7,333 bases of DNA from an uncultured Flammeovirgaceae bacterium. GTDB lineage: Bacteria > Bacteroidota > Bacteroidia > Cytophagales > Cyclobacteriaceae. The stretch is taken from positions 1 through 7,333 of the forward strand of contig CAMPJM010000194.1 of NCBI GenBank assembly GCA_946886805.1, read 5' to 3'. The notes beneath the pieces are model-generated. The model ran no database searches. It worked only from the letters and a program-made list of their open reading frames with translations, and was not told where the DNA came from. Both the position numbers and the translations under genes were made by a program. Below, piece by piece: positions 1 through 6,119 of the stretch (the first letter of the stretch is position 1; each line of letters begins with the position of its first letter).

Positions 1-307
1 TTTGGCCATAAAAAAATAAAACTCCGGAAGAGATAGCAAAAAACACAGCTTTGTATTCATCAGAAGCATCTACAATTTTATCGAATAGTTGCATCAGCCA
101 CTTATCTGCAAGCAATGCAACACCCGAAATGATAATAGAAGCAATGGCAAAAACAAAAGCATAAAATGAAAGGCTTTGCCAATCAAATTTAGTCTCCTCA
201 TAACTATTGTGTAAGCCCTCAGCCTGCTGCTGGCTTATTAAAGCTTCGTCAGACCACTTTTTTATTGCTTTTTGAAGTAGTGCCGCTTCTTTTTTATTAA
301 CTTTCAT
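1..307 (-). CDS. DUF2157-like integral membrane protein, N-terminal part (runs off the left edge)
   Basis: Only the first 102 codons are in the window; the 3' end lies beyond base 1. The protein starts MKVNKKEAALLQKAIKKW. Residues about 5-40 form a charged, probably cytosolic helical region with a WxxEALISxQQAE stretch, which resembles the N-terminal motif of DUF2157 predicted membrane proteins (tryptophan, then 'LIs.eqa..L'). A first hydrophobic segment covers about residues 45-67 and a second begins near residue 88 and continues off the edge, so a multi-pass inner-membrane protein is expected. The ATG at 307 lies 24 bases after the ABC-F stop codon on the same strand and has no in-frame ATG just upstream, so this start is favoured and co-transcription is likely. 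The function of DUF2157 proteins is unknown to me. The family call is from memory of the motif, on a fragment, and is moderately sure; that it is a real coding region is very likely. Confidence 0.75.
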   Translation of the reverse strand, partial: MKVNKKEAALLQKAIKKWSDEALISQQQAEGLHNSYEETKFDWQSLSFYAFVFAIASIIISGVALLADKWLMQLFDKIVDASDEYKAVFFAISSGVLFFYGQ

Positions 308-331
308 TAAATGAAAATACCGCTAAAAATT

Positions 332-2215
332 TTAATCTACAAGTTCAGATAGGATTAACCATCTTTCAGATTTCTCTTCAATTGATTGGTTCAAGTCTTT
401 AATTTTGTCTGCCCATTCTTGAAGTTGCTCATAATCACCACCTCCCTCGATCATTTTTTCTGTCAGTTCTTGTTTAGCGGCTTCTAATTTTGGTATTTCT
501 TTTTCTAATTTTTCCAGTTCTTGTTTTTCCTGAAAGCTTAATTTTGTTTTCGGGCTCTTTTTTTCAGGAACTACATTTTTCTTCGGTTTTTCTACCGATT
601 TTCTTTTTTTCTCTTCAAGTAATTCTTCTTCCTTGGAGATTCTATAATCTGAATAATTTCCCGGAAAATCCTTGATCACACCGCCACCTTCAAAAACGAA
701 GATATGTTCTACCAGGCGGTCCATAAAATACCTGTCGTGTGAAACCAGAATTAAACAACCTGCAAACATATCCAGAAAATCTTCTAATATGTTTAATGTA
801 TTGATGTCCAAATCGTTTGTGGGCTCATCCAGAATCAGGAAATTTGGATTTTTAATGAGCACTCGTAGTAACTGAAGCCTTCGTTTTTCTCCGCCGCTTA
901 ATTTTCCCACCACATTATACTGCATTTTTGGAGGGAACTGGAAATGCTGTAAAAACTGACTTGCAGTAATTTGGCTTCCATCACCGAGTGTTACTACTTC
1001 TGCTATTTCTTTTACTATATCTATCACCCGCTGATCATCTTTAAAAGATAGTTCTTCCTGGGTATAATAGCCAAACGCTGTTGTAGATCCCTTGTCGATA
1101 GTTCCAGAATCAGGATTGAGGTTTCCTGTTAATAAATTAAGAAAAGTTGACTTCCCAACTCCATTAGGCCCTATGATTCCGATCCGATCTCTCTTTTTAA
1201 ATACGTAAGAAAAATCCCTGATGAGGTGCTTTCCATCAAATGATTTATTGACCTTTTCTAACTCAATAATTTTTCCGCCCTGCCTTCTGGTTTGGACGCT
1301 GAGTTGGATCTCATCTTTTTTAAGGTTCTTGTTTGCCTTTTCTTTAACGTCTTCAAAAGCCTCTACCCTATATTTAGCTTTGGTGCCCCTTGCTCTTGGT
1401 TGTCGTCTTATCCATTCAAGTTCCTTCTTGAATGTGTTTTTCGCCTTCTCGACCTCGGTTTGCTGTTGAAGCTGTCGTTCTGCCTTTTTCTCCAGATAAT
1501 AGCTATAATTACCTTTGTATTTGTAGATATTACCATCTTCGAGTTCAAAAATTTCATTGGTGACGCTTTCCAGAAAATACCTGTCGTGAGTTACAAGCAA
1601 CAAGGTCATTTGTTGGGAGCTCAGGTAGTTTTCCAACCATTCTATAACTGTTAGATCTAAATGGTTGGTGGGTTCATCCATGATCAGGAAGTCGGGCTTA
1701 TCGATTAGAATCCTGGCAAGTGCCACCCTCTTACGCTGGCCCCCCGAAAGATTGCTGGTTTTCTGATGCAGATCGTGGATACCGAGTTTACTAAGTATTT
1801 GTTGGATTTGAGCCTCATAATCCCAGGCTTGCAGAGAATCCATTGCTTCCATAAGGTCGCTTAACTTATCTTGCAATGCTGGATTATGCTGTGATTCAAA
1901 AATTACATGTTCATATTCCTTAATTGTCTGTAACATTTCATTATCGCTATCAAAAACAGCTTCGAGAATCGTTGCATTAGGATCGAACTCTGGATTTTGG
2001 CTCAAAAATGCCATGGAGATACCATTTCTAAAAGTGACCAATCCACTGTTAGGAGTTTCCAATCCGGCAATTATTTTTAGCAAAGTAGATTTTCCAGATC
2101 CGTTTATTCCCACAAGGGCTGCTTTTTGACCCTGATCGATCCCAAACGATACTTTCTCGAGTAAAACCTTCTCGTCAAAGCGTTTGCTTATATTTTCAAC
2201 AGAAAGATAATTCAT
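332..2215 (-). CDS. uup: ABC-F family ATPase, Uup-type (ribosome-associated, not a transporter)
   Basis: A 627-residue soluble protein with two ABC nucleotide-binding domains and no membrane segment. Numbering from the chosen start: Walker A GINGSGKST 36-44, signature LSGGQ 156-160, Walker B with DEPTNHLD 176-187, switch His about 210; second domain Walker A GPNGVGKST 349-357, LSGGE 439-443, DEPTNDLD about 463-470, switch His about 493. The charged inter-domain linker (about 242-298) carries RRQPRARGTKAK, typical of the Uup subgroup, and a lysine/glutamate-rich tail ends in a predicted coiled coil (about 562-622), the Uup-type C-terminal domain. ABC-F proteins bind the ribosomal E site and affect translation; E. 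coli Uup has also been tied to DNA-structure and transposon-excision phenotypes. All ATPase motifs look intact. An ORF extension to 2251 adds MKIALLHIINIL, but family members begin at the MNYLSVENISK-like sequence, so ATG 2215 is preferred. The likely co-transcribed downstream gene is DUF2157-like. Uup rather than another ABC-F subgroup is fairly sure; a drug-resistance role is not supported. Confidence 0.93.
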   Translation of the reverse strand: MNYLSVENISKRFDEKVLLEKVSFGIDQGQKAALVGINGSGKSTLLKIIAGLETPNSGLVTFRNGISMAFLSQNPEFDPNATILEAVFDSDNEMLQTIKEYEHVIFESQHNPALQDKLSDLMEAMDSLQAWDYEAQIQQILSKLGIHDLHQKTSNLSGGQRKRVALARILIDKPDFLIMDEPTNHLDLTVIEWLENYLSSQQMTLLLVTHDRYFLESVTNEIFELEDGNIYKYKGNYSYYLEKKAERQLQQQTEVEKAKNTFKKELEWIRRQPRARGTKAKYRVEAFEDVKEKANKNLKKDEIQLSVQTRRQGGKIIELEKVNKSFDGKHLIRDFSYVFKKRDRIGIIGPNGVGKSTFLNLLTGNLNPDSGTIDKGSTTAFGYYTQEELSFKDDQRVIDIVKEIAEVVTLGDGSQITASQFLQHFQFPPKMQYNVVGKLSGGEKRRLQLLRVLIKNPNFLILDEPTNDLDINTLNILEDFLDMFAGCLILVSHDRYFMDRLVEHIFVFEGGGVIKDFPGNYSDYRISKEEELLEEKKRKSVEKPKKNVVPEKKSPKTKLSFQEKQELEKLEKEIPKLEAAKQELTEKMIEGGGDYEQLQEWADKIKDLNQSIEEKSERWLILSELVD

Positions 2216-2262
2216 TAGAATATTTATAATGTGCAGAAGAGCGATTTTCAAAACCGGCTTCT

Positions 2263-2364
2263 TTATGCAAAGCTAAAAAATAGGTTTGTCAAACACTTAT
2301 ATAATGCAGTATCTTTTTTACCGCCTAACGTAAATCCTGGTAAAAATACAATTCCGTTCTTCAT
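2263..2364 (-). CDS. Possible 33-residue peptide upstream of the ABC-F gene (doubtful)
   Basis: An ATG at 2364 opens a 33-codon frame beginning MKNGIVFLPGF and ending LFFSFA, with TAA at 2263-2265, 47 bases before the ABC-F start and on the same strand. The peptide is mildly hydrophobic with a lysine-containing middle. It resembles nothing I recognise. In its favour are its position and orientation ahead of an ABC-F gene, since some ABC-F resistance genes are controlled by leader peptides, and an inverted repeat inside it. Against it are its short length, the absence of a ribosome-binding signal, the overlap with a possible ABC-F promoter element at 2268-2275, and the fact that Uup-type genes are not known for leader control. 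It may be a chance ORF. Confidence 0.15.
   Translation of the reverse strand: MKNGIVFLPGFTLGGKKDTALYKCLTNLFFSFA
2268..2275 (-). promoter_or_regulatory. Possible promoter -7 element for the ABC-F gene
   Basis: On the minus strand this reads TAGCTTTG, a perfect match to the Bacteroidota -7 consensus TAnnTTTG. A TTTG lies upstream, but with only a 14-base spacer instead of about 19, so the -33 part is weak. Transcription would begin near 2263, giving a leader of roughly 48 bases before ATG 2215. It overlaps the end of the possible 33-codon ORF at 2263-2364; if this promoter is used, that ORF is not in the main ABC-F message. Confidence 0.35.
2309..2349. repeat. Interrupted inverted repeat (hairpin) upstream of the ABC-F gene
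   Basis: On the plus strand GTAT (2309-2312) and TTTTACC (2316-2322) can pair with GGTAAAA (2339-2345) and ATAC (2346-2349). This gives an 11-bp stem with a 3-base bulge and a 16-base loop. No run of T follows the stem on either strand, so it does not look like a classical terminator. Given the AT content a chance occurrence is possible. It lies within the doubtful 33-codon ORF and about 95 bases before the ABC-F start. Confidence 0.35.
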
Positions 2365-2527
2365 CTTATTTTTTGTCGCAGAAAAGCGAAAAGTTGACGC
2401 AGCAATTCCCCGGAAAGTGTAAACGGGCTTTTGTAGGCGATTGCCGCACCCTCGGTTTTACTTATACCTTATCTCAGTCTTTGGAAGCGTAGCTTTTGCG
2501 ATAAACGAACCATTGTCAAATAGGAAC

Positions 2528-2806
2528 TTATTCTTTTTTGCCTTTGAATGCAGTTTCGATAGCTTTCCGCAATTCTTTCGCCGCATTTTCCAAACTGCTT
2601 TCGACAGCTTTCCATTTTTCTTTGTCACCGGTAAAATTTTTAAAATCAGCTTCCAACTTTTCTTTGTTTTTTCTGATTTCTTCTACTCTCTTATCAAGGT
2701 CTATCCTAACTTCTTCGCTATTCATTTTACCTCTTTCTATCAATTGGTCTATTTTTTTACCCAGGTCGCGAAACAAATCTTCAACACTCTTATCTTTAGT
2801 TTCCAT
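2528..2806 (-). CDS. Small highly charged helical (coiled-coil) protein, function unknown
   Basis: A 92-residue protein starting METKDKSVEDLFRDLG and ending AFKGKKE. It has no signal peptide, membrane segment, cysteine or proline, and is dominated by Lys, Glu and Asp with regularly spaced Leu, Ile, Val and Phe. It should therefore fold as one or two long amphipathic helices, broken around the NFTGD segment near residues 57-61. The composition recalls small stress-linked coiled-coil proteins of the sll1863/apolipoprotein-like type or phasin-like helices, but I see no diagnostic motif and assign no function. The ATG at 2806 is the only sensible start. The gene is divergent from the 231-residue protein at 2902 across 95 bases, so the two may share regulation. 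Its stop is 312 bases from the ABC-F start. It is probably real, because its amphipathic pattern is consistent along the full length and the opposing plus-strand ORFs look like antisense shadows. Confidence 0.75.
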   Translation of the reverse strand: METKDKSVEDLFRDLGKKIDQLIERGKMNSEEVRIDLDKRVEEIRKNKEKLEADFKNFTGDKEKWKAVESSLENAAKELRKAIETAFKGKKE

Positions 2807-2901
2807 CGTTTTTATATTAGATTTATAATCTTTTAATTTACATTAAGCTATGTATATTATCAAGGTCGATGTTTGAATTCTTTTAACTACAATATTTATA
2901 A
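2807..2901. promoter_or_regulatory. Divergent start region between the small helical protein and the 231-residue protein
   Basis: This strongly AT-rich 95-base gap must hold the start signals of both genes if they are transcribed from here. Only weak promoter matches are visible. On the plus strand, GATGTTTG at 2868-2875 is one base off TAnnTTTG, but no TTG lies at the right distance. On the minus strand, CTTG followed 20 bases later by TAAATTAA is a poor -7 match. No Shine-Dalgarno sequence precedes either ATG, as is usual in Bacteroidota. Confidence 0.35.
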
Positions 2902-3597
2902 ATGGAAAATTCGCCATTAAGCAAGAATACCCTGGACCAAATTTTTGATCAATTAAAAAATAAGGCTTCTCTAAAACAAAAGGTCTATGGAAATATAATA
3001 GAAGTCTTTAATCATTTAAAAAAGGAAGCGTCAGGTGTTGCAGATAAGCTTAAAAAAAGAATTCAGGAGGTAGATAAGTCTGTAATAGTCGGTTTATATG
3101 AAATTAATGAGTTCGAATTCCATTTGAAGTTCGGTGGCGATTTGCTTGTATTTATATTGAAAACAAATGTGGTTTCATTTCCCCCGGAGTACCCGATAAT
3201 GCAAAATGATTATATGAAGGAAAATGAGAGCCGCAAATTTTTTGGAAGTATTTTGATCTATAATTTTATGGCAGATTCGATAAAATATAACAGACAGGAG
3301 GACAACGGCTACCTAATAGGACGTATGCTCGTGAATATTGATAATCATTTTTATATAGAAGGCGTGCGTCAATTGGATTTCCTTTTTACTGATATTGAAC
3401 AAAACATTATTTCCATGCCCTGGCTAAAATTGTTCATAGAAAAATTAATCCTAACGGCACTTGACACAGACCTTGTCGGAATCAAATATGGAGATTTGAA
3501 TAAGCTTACCAATTACACAAAGATCAATCAAAGTTTGCAGTTAGGAACAGGTCAGAAAATAGGTTTTCAAATGACAAATAACACTGAAATCTCATAA
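2902..3597 (+). CDS. Conserved-looking hypothetical cytosolic protein, 231 residues
   Basis: The protein begins MENSPLSKNTLDQIFDQLKN and has no signal peptide or membrane segment. Residues about 5-55 are helical and lysine-rich. From about residue 60 onward hydrophobic and charged residues alternate in a beta-like manner (VIVGLYEINEFEFHLKFGGDLL), with a SFPPEYP turn near residue 91. A more helical part follows (about 150-195), and the tail is polar. It resembles uncharacterised proteins I associate with Bacteroidota genomes, but I cannot name a family and see no catalytic motif. ATG 2902 is favoured because the helical N-terminus starts right there. It is divergent from the 92-residue helical protein and converges with the FAD oxidoreductase 31 bases beyond its stop. 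The ORF is long, with even codon use and no competing frame, so it is almost certainly a real gene. Confidence 0.87.
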   Translation: MENSPLSKNTLDQIFDQLKNKASLKQKVYGNIIEVFNHLKKEASGVADKLKKRIQEVDKSVIVGLYEINEFEFHLKFGGDLLVFILKTNVVSFPPEYPIMQNDYMKENESRKFFGSILIYNFMADSIKYNRQEDNGYLIGRMLVNIDNHFYIEGVRQLDFLFTDIEQNIISMPWLKLFIEKLILTALDTDLVGIKYGDLNKLTNYTKINQSLQLGTGQKIGFQMTNNTEIS

Positions 3598-3628
3598 TCA
3601 ATCCGACTCAAAATTATACTTGGATTGA
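3598..3628. terminator. Possible bidirectional terminator hairpin between convergent genes
   Basis: The whole gap between the stop codons of the 231-residue protein and the FAD oxidoreductase is an inverted repeat. TCAATCCGA (3598-3606) pairs with TTGGATTGA (3620-3628), giving a 9-bp stem with one G-U pair on the plus-strand transcript and a 13-base loop. The position, flush against both stops, fits a shared terminator. No clear U-tract follows on either strand, so efficiency is uncertain. Confidence 0.45.
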
Positions 3629-5068
3629 CTAAAGCTTAATCCCGACACCATAGTGGTCTGCTAGAGCTCTTTTTGCGGCGTGGAAGCCACACATTCCATG
3701 AACACCACCGCCGGGAGGGGTAGAGGAGGAGCAAATATAAACGTCAAAGAGGGGTGTCGTATACGGAGACCAACGCATGACTGGTCGGGTAAAATGCTGC
3801 CAAAGATCTTGGACACCTCCGTTGATGTCACCCCCAATATAATTCGGATTATAATACTGCATATCCTGCGTGTTCATAATGTGTTTTGCAACAATAATGT
3901 CTTTAAATCCCGGGGCAAACCTTTCCACCTGGTTTTCGATGATGGTGGTCATGTTTTCAGTAGAGTTTCTTGGGACATGGCAGTAAGCCCAGGCCGTGTG
4001 CTTGTTGTTATTGGTTCTTGTTTCATCAATAAGGCTGGGTTGGGCTAGCAGCACATAGGGCTTGGAATGGTTTTTATTTTGCCAAACACTTTTTTCAGCC
4101 GCCGCGATTTCATTAAATGAACCTCCCAAATGCACTGTCCCAGCTTTCCGACAATTCTTAGCTTTAAATGGTATTGGCTCCGAAATAGCCCAGTCTACTT
4201 TAAATACCCCATGGCCATACCTGTAATTCTCCATCCTTTTTCTATAAGAAGGCGGAAAATGATCCCCTACTATTTCTAAAAGTTGTTTTGGGGTAACATC
4301 AAACAATTTTATTTTAGAAGGGGGAATGTTTTTGAGCCCATGAATATGCGTTTCAGTTTGAATGGTTCCTCCTATAGATTTAAAGTAATTGGCCAAGGCA
4401 TTTGCAAGCGACTGAGAACCTCCTTTTGGGCAAGGCCAGTTAACTTTATGACCTAAAATCCCTAATACTAAACCAAAGGATGCGGAAAGCAATTTATTTA
4501 AAGGCAGCATGGAGTGGGCCGCTAATCCCCCAAAAAATCCCCTTGCTTTTTCTCCTTTAAATGATTTGAAGGCTAAATTTTCGGCTGATTTTACTGCCTG
4601 AAATCCAAATCGCATTGCTTTTCCTATTTCAGAGGGTACACAAAAAGGCCCCAGTAGGTCTTTTGAAATGTTGTCCCAGATATCCACGAGAGGAGCCATT
4701 AAGGAAATATAAGCTGCTGCATCTATCCCGAGGGTATCGGCGGTTGCCTCTATTGAGGGGTATAAGATGCCTGCTGTGCCATCATCAAAAGGATGGGCCA
4801 AAGCTGCCTCTGGATATAACCATTCCAACCCGAAGTCGGCCAACGGAAAAGTGGTAAAGATGGGGGAACTTGCACCTAATGGATGAACCGCTGAACATAT
4901 ATCGTGCTGGTATCCAGGAATAGTTAATTCTGCTGTTCTCATTCCACCGCCTATTGTCTCCTTTGCCTCTAATAATAAAACCGAGAGATTTTGTTGCTGT
5001 AGGGTTATTGCAGCAGCAAGTCCGTTTGGCCCCGATCCAATTACTACTGCATCATATTCATATTCCAT
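3629..5068 (-). CDS. FAD-dependent oxidoreductase, phytoene dehydrogenase / PYROXD2-like
   Basis: A 479-residue flavoprotein of the COG1233-type amine-oxidase/phytoene-desaturase superfamily. The N-terminal Rossmann motif is VVIGSGPNGLAAA (GSGPNG 11-16), with the ribose-binding acid at E34 and the following GGGMRT motif at 40-45. The C-terminal FAD-binding part is SSSTPPGGGVHGMCG (447-461), where the glycine-rich 'PGGGVHG' is characteristic of PYROXD2-like proteins. The middle (about 100-400) is the substrate domain. There is no signal peptide, and length is normal for the family. Members oxidise or reduce isoprenoid or other lipid-like substrates, so the substrate here cannot be told. No phytoene synthase or other carotenoid gene is in the window, so crtI is not supported. 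It is divergent from the isomerase at 5305 (236-base gap) and convergent with the 231-residue protein. ATG 5068 places the Rossmann strand at residues 6-10, as expected. No good promoter match is visible upstream on its strand. Confidence 0.9.
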   Translation of the reverse strand: MEYEYDAVVIGSGPNGLAAAITLQQQNLSVLLLEAKETIGGGMRTAELTIPGYQHDICSAVHPLGASSPIFTTFPLADFGLEWLYPEAALAHPFDDGTAGILYPSIEATADTLGIDAAAYISLMAPLVDIWDNISKDLLGPFCVPSEIGKAMRFGFQAVKSAENLAFKSFKGEKARGFFGGLAAHSMLPLNKLLSASFGLVLGILGHKVNWPCPKGGSQSLANALANYFKSIGGTIQTETHIHGLKNIPPSKIKLFDVTPKQLLEIVGDHFPPSYRKRMENYRYGHGVFKVDWAISEPIPFKAKNCRKAGTVHLGGSFNEIAAAEKSVWQNKNHSKPYVLLAQPSLIDETRTNNNKHTAWAYCHVPRNSTENMTTIIENQVERFAPGFKDIIVAKHIMNTQDMQYYNPNYIGGDINGGVQDLWQHFTRPVMRWSPYTTPLFDVYICSSSTPPGGGVHGMCGFHAAKRALADHYGVGIKL

Positions 5069-5156
5069 AGGTTTTTTAAATACCCAAAGCCAGATTCGAG
5101 ATATTTAGTTTGTCTTTTGTAGTTTCAGGTTATCTAACAACAAGGTTTCAATTGTG

Positions 5157-5190
5157 TTTGCGAAAATACAGTTAAATGATTTTAATTTTG
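5157..5190 (+). promoter_or_regulatory. Candidate distal promoter for the isomerase gene
   Basis: TTTG at 5157-5160 and TAATTTTG at 5183-5190 match the Bacteroidota -33 and -7 elements exactly, but the 22-base spacer is longer than the usual 19-21. Transcription from here would give a leader of roughly 105-110 bases before ATG 5305. It competes with the candidate at 5241-5271. Confidence 0.35.
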
Positions 5191-5240
5191 TTAAAGCTTA
5201 TGATTTTCTCTTTTCAAATCTGCATCGGTTAATAATTTCT

Positions 5241-5271
5241 GTTGAAATGGAATCGTTATTGTTTATTTTTT
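5241..5271 (+). promoter_or_regulatory. Candidate proximal promoter for the isomerase gene
   Basis: GTTG at 5241-5244 is followed after exactly 19 bases by TATTTTTT at 5264-5271, which differs from TAnnTTTG only in the last base. Transcription would start near 5276-5279, giving a leader of about 27 bases before ATG 5305. Spacing is ideal, but the -7 element is imperfect and sits in a T-rich run. Confidence 0.4.
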
Positions 5272-5304
5272 TATATTGAAAAACTATCTTAAATTTTTCC
5301 TTTT

Positions 5305-6117
5305 ATGAACTACTCAACCTTAAAAGTCAGCCAAAATGAGAATGTAGCTGAGGTTATCCTGAATCAGCCTGCCAGTGCCAATGCGATGAATCAAAAAGCA
5401 TGGGAAGAACTCGAACGGGTAATGGACGAGCTAGATGCCGATCCGGATGTACACGTGATTATACTGTCCGGAGAGGGAAAACATTTTTGCGCGGGAATTG
5501 ACCTGCGATTGTTGGGAAGCATAGAAGAGTTAGTAAATAATGATGCCCATGCTACGGCAAGTGAAAAAATACGGAAGATGATACTGTCACTTCAAAAGCC
5601 CATCAACAAAATAGAAGACTGTAGTAAGCCTGTATTAGCGGCAATTCATGGAGGTTGTATTGGTGCCGGATTGGATATTGTAGCTGCCTGTGATATACGA
5701 TATTGCACCGAAGACAGCTTTTTCACTATTAAAGAAATAGATATGGCTATGGTAGCTGATTTGGGGTCTTTGCAAAGACTTCCAAAAATAGTGTCAGAGG
5801 GAATAGTAAGAGAAATGGCATACACCGGAAGGAACGTTTTAGCTGAGGAAGCTTTAAAGGTTGGCTTGGTGAATCAAAAATTCGAAACCAGGGAAGCGAT
5901 GATGGAAAATGTTAGGAAAATAGCAGCAGTGATTTCAAAAAAATCTACACAAGCCATAAAAGGAACGAAAACTATAATGAATCATTCCAGAGAAAATACC
6001 GTGGCAACGGGATTGGAATACGTGGCTACGTGGAATGCTGCTATGTTATTGTCAAATGATCTGAAGGAGGCACTTCAATCCTATATAGAAAAGAGGCCTC
6101 CTTCATTTAATAAATAG
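5305..6117 (+). CDS. Crotonase-family enzyme, probable delta(3,5)-delta(2,4)-dienoyl-CoA isomerase (ECH1-like)
   Basis: A 270-residue single-domain enoyl-CoA hydratase/isomerase. Oxyanion-hole segments are HFCAGIDLRLL (about 60-70) and AAIHGGCIGAGLD (112-124). The assignment to the dienoyl-CoA isomerase subgroup rests on D124, E144 and D152. Their spacing (20 and 28 from the first) equals that of the catalytic Asp176, Glu196 and Asp204 of rat ECH1, and the surroundings (ACDIRYC, KEID, ADLGSLQRLPK, YVATWN) closely follow animal ECH1. This enzyme moves conjugated double bonds of odd-position unsaturated acyl-CoAs so that they can enter beta-oxidation. It lacks the animal N-terminal targeting extension and a C-terminal SKL, as expected for a cytosolic bacterial form. 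ATG 5305 starts directly before the first beta strand. The gene converges with the acyl-ACP desaturase, with 2 bases between stop codons. A plain enoyl-CoA hydratase is the main alternative and is less likely because of the third acid D152. Confidence 0.88.
   Translation: MNYSTLKVSQNENVAEVILNQPASANAMNQKAWEELERVMDELDADPDVHVIILSGEGKHFCAGIDLRLLGSIEELVNNDAHATASEKIRKMILSLQKPINKIEDCSKPVLAAIHGGCIGAGLDIVAACDIRYCTEDSFFTIKEIDMAMVADLGSLQRLPKIVSEGIVREMAYTGRNVLAEEALKVGLVNQKFETREAMMENVRKIAAVISKKSTQAIKGTKTIMNHSRENTVATGLEYVATWNAAMLLSNDLKEALQSYIEKRPPSFNK
6062..6105. terminator. 10-bp inverted repeat at the isomerase gene end, possible shared terminator
   Basis: TGAAGGAGGC (6062-6071) is perfectly complementary to GCCTCCTTCA (6096-6105), with a 24-base loop. 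It lies within the last 19 codons of the isomerase gene and just downstream of the desaturase stop on the other strand. AT-rich sequence (ATTTAATAAATAG) follows on the plus side. Because the two convergent genes leave only 2 bases between their stops, a terminator for either would have to sit in coding sequence, and this is the best candidate. The large loop and lack of a clean U-run weaken the case; GAGGCCTC inside it is also a self-palindrome. Confidence 0.35.
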
Positions 6118-6119
6118 CT

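Larger units (their letters stand above)
2216..2527. other. 312-base stretch without a convincing gene
   Basis: This gap separates the start of the ABC-F gene from the stop of the small helical-protein gene. I see no tRNA or known RNA fold. It holds a possible ABC-F promoter element near 2268, an interrupted inverted repeat at 2309-2349, and a 33-codon minus-strand ORF at 2263-2364. A 63-codon plus-strand ORF (2231-2422) has no recognisable features and opposes both neighbours. The part from about 2390 to 2460 is visibly less AT-rich than the rest, and I cannot explain it. The stretch may simply hold the ABC-F promoter plus 3' sequence of the small upstream gene. Confidence 0.6.

Noticed and set aside
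1292..1654. 120-codon plus-strand ORF inside the ABC-F gene
   Set aside because: It is fully antisense to conserved ABC-F domain sequence and has a composition typical of a shadow frame.
332..2215. Antibiotic-resistance ABC-F (Msr, Vga or Lsa type)
   Set aside because: The inter-domain linker RRQPRARGTKAK and the C-terminal coiled coil fit the housekeeping Uup type, and no mobile element or resistance context is present.
2216..2251. 12-codon N-terminal extension of the ABC-F protein (MKIALLHIINIL)
   Set aside because: Family members start at the sequence corresponding to MNYLSVENISK; the extension is hydrophobic and untypical of a cytosolic ABC-F ATPase, and it runs into the promoter and leader region.
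2441..2836. 131-codon and overlapping 96-codon plus-strand ORFs opposite the small helical protein
   Set aside because: They are Phe/Ser-rich antisense readings of a lysine/glutamate-rich gene, the usual artefact; the minus-strand product has the coherent amphipathic pattern.
3680..4048. 122-codon plus-strand ORF inside the FAD oxidoreductase gene
   Set aside because: It is antisense to the conserved C-terminal FAD-binding region and has no recognisable features.
3629..5068. Carotenoid biosynthesis (crtI) assignment
   Set aside because: No phytoene synthase or other carotenoid gene is in the window, and the C-terminal PGGGVHG context fits PYROXD2-like proteins better.
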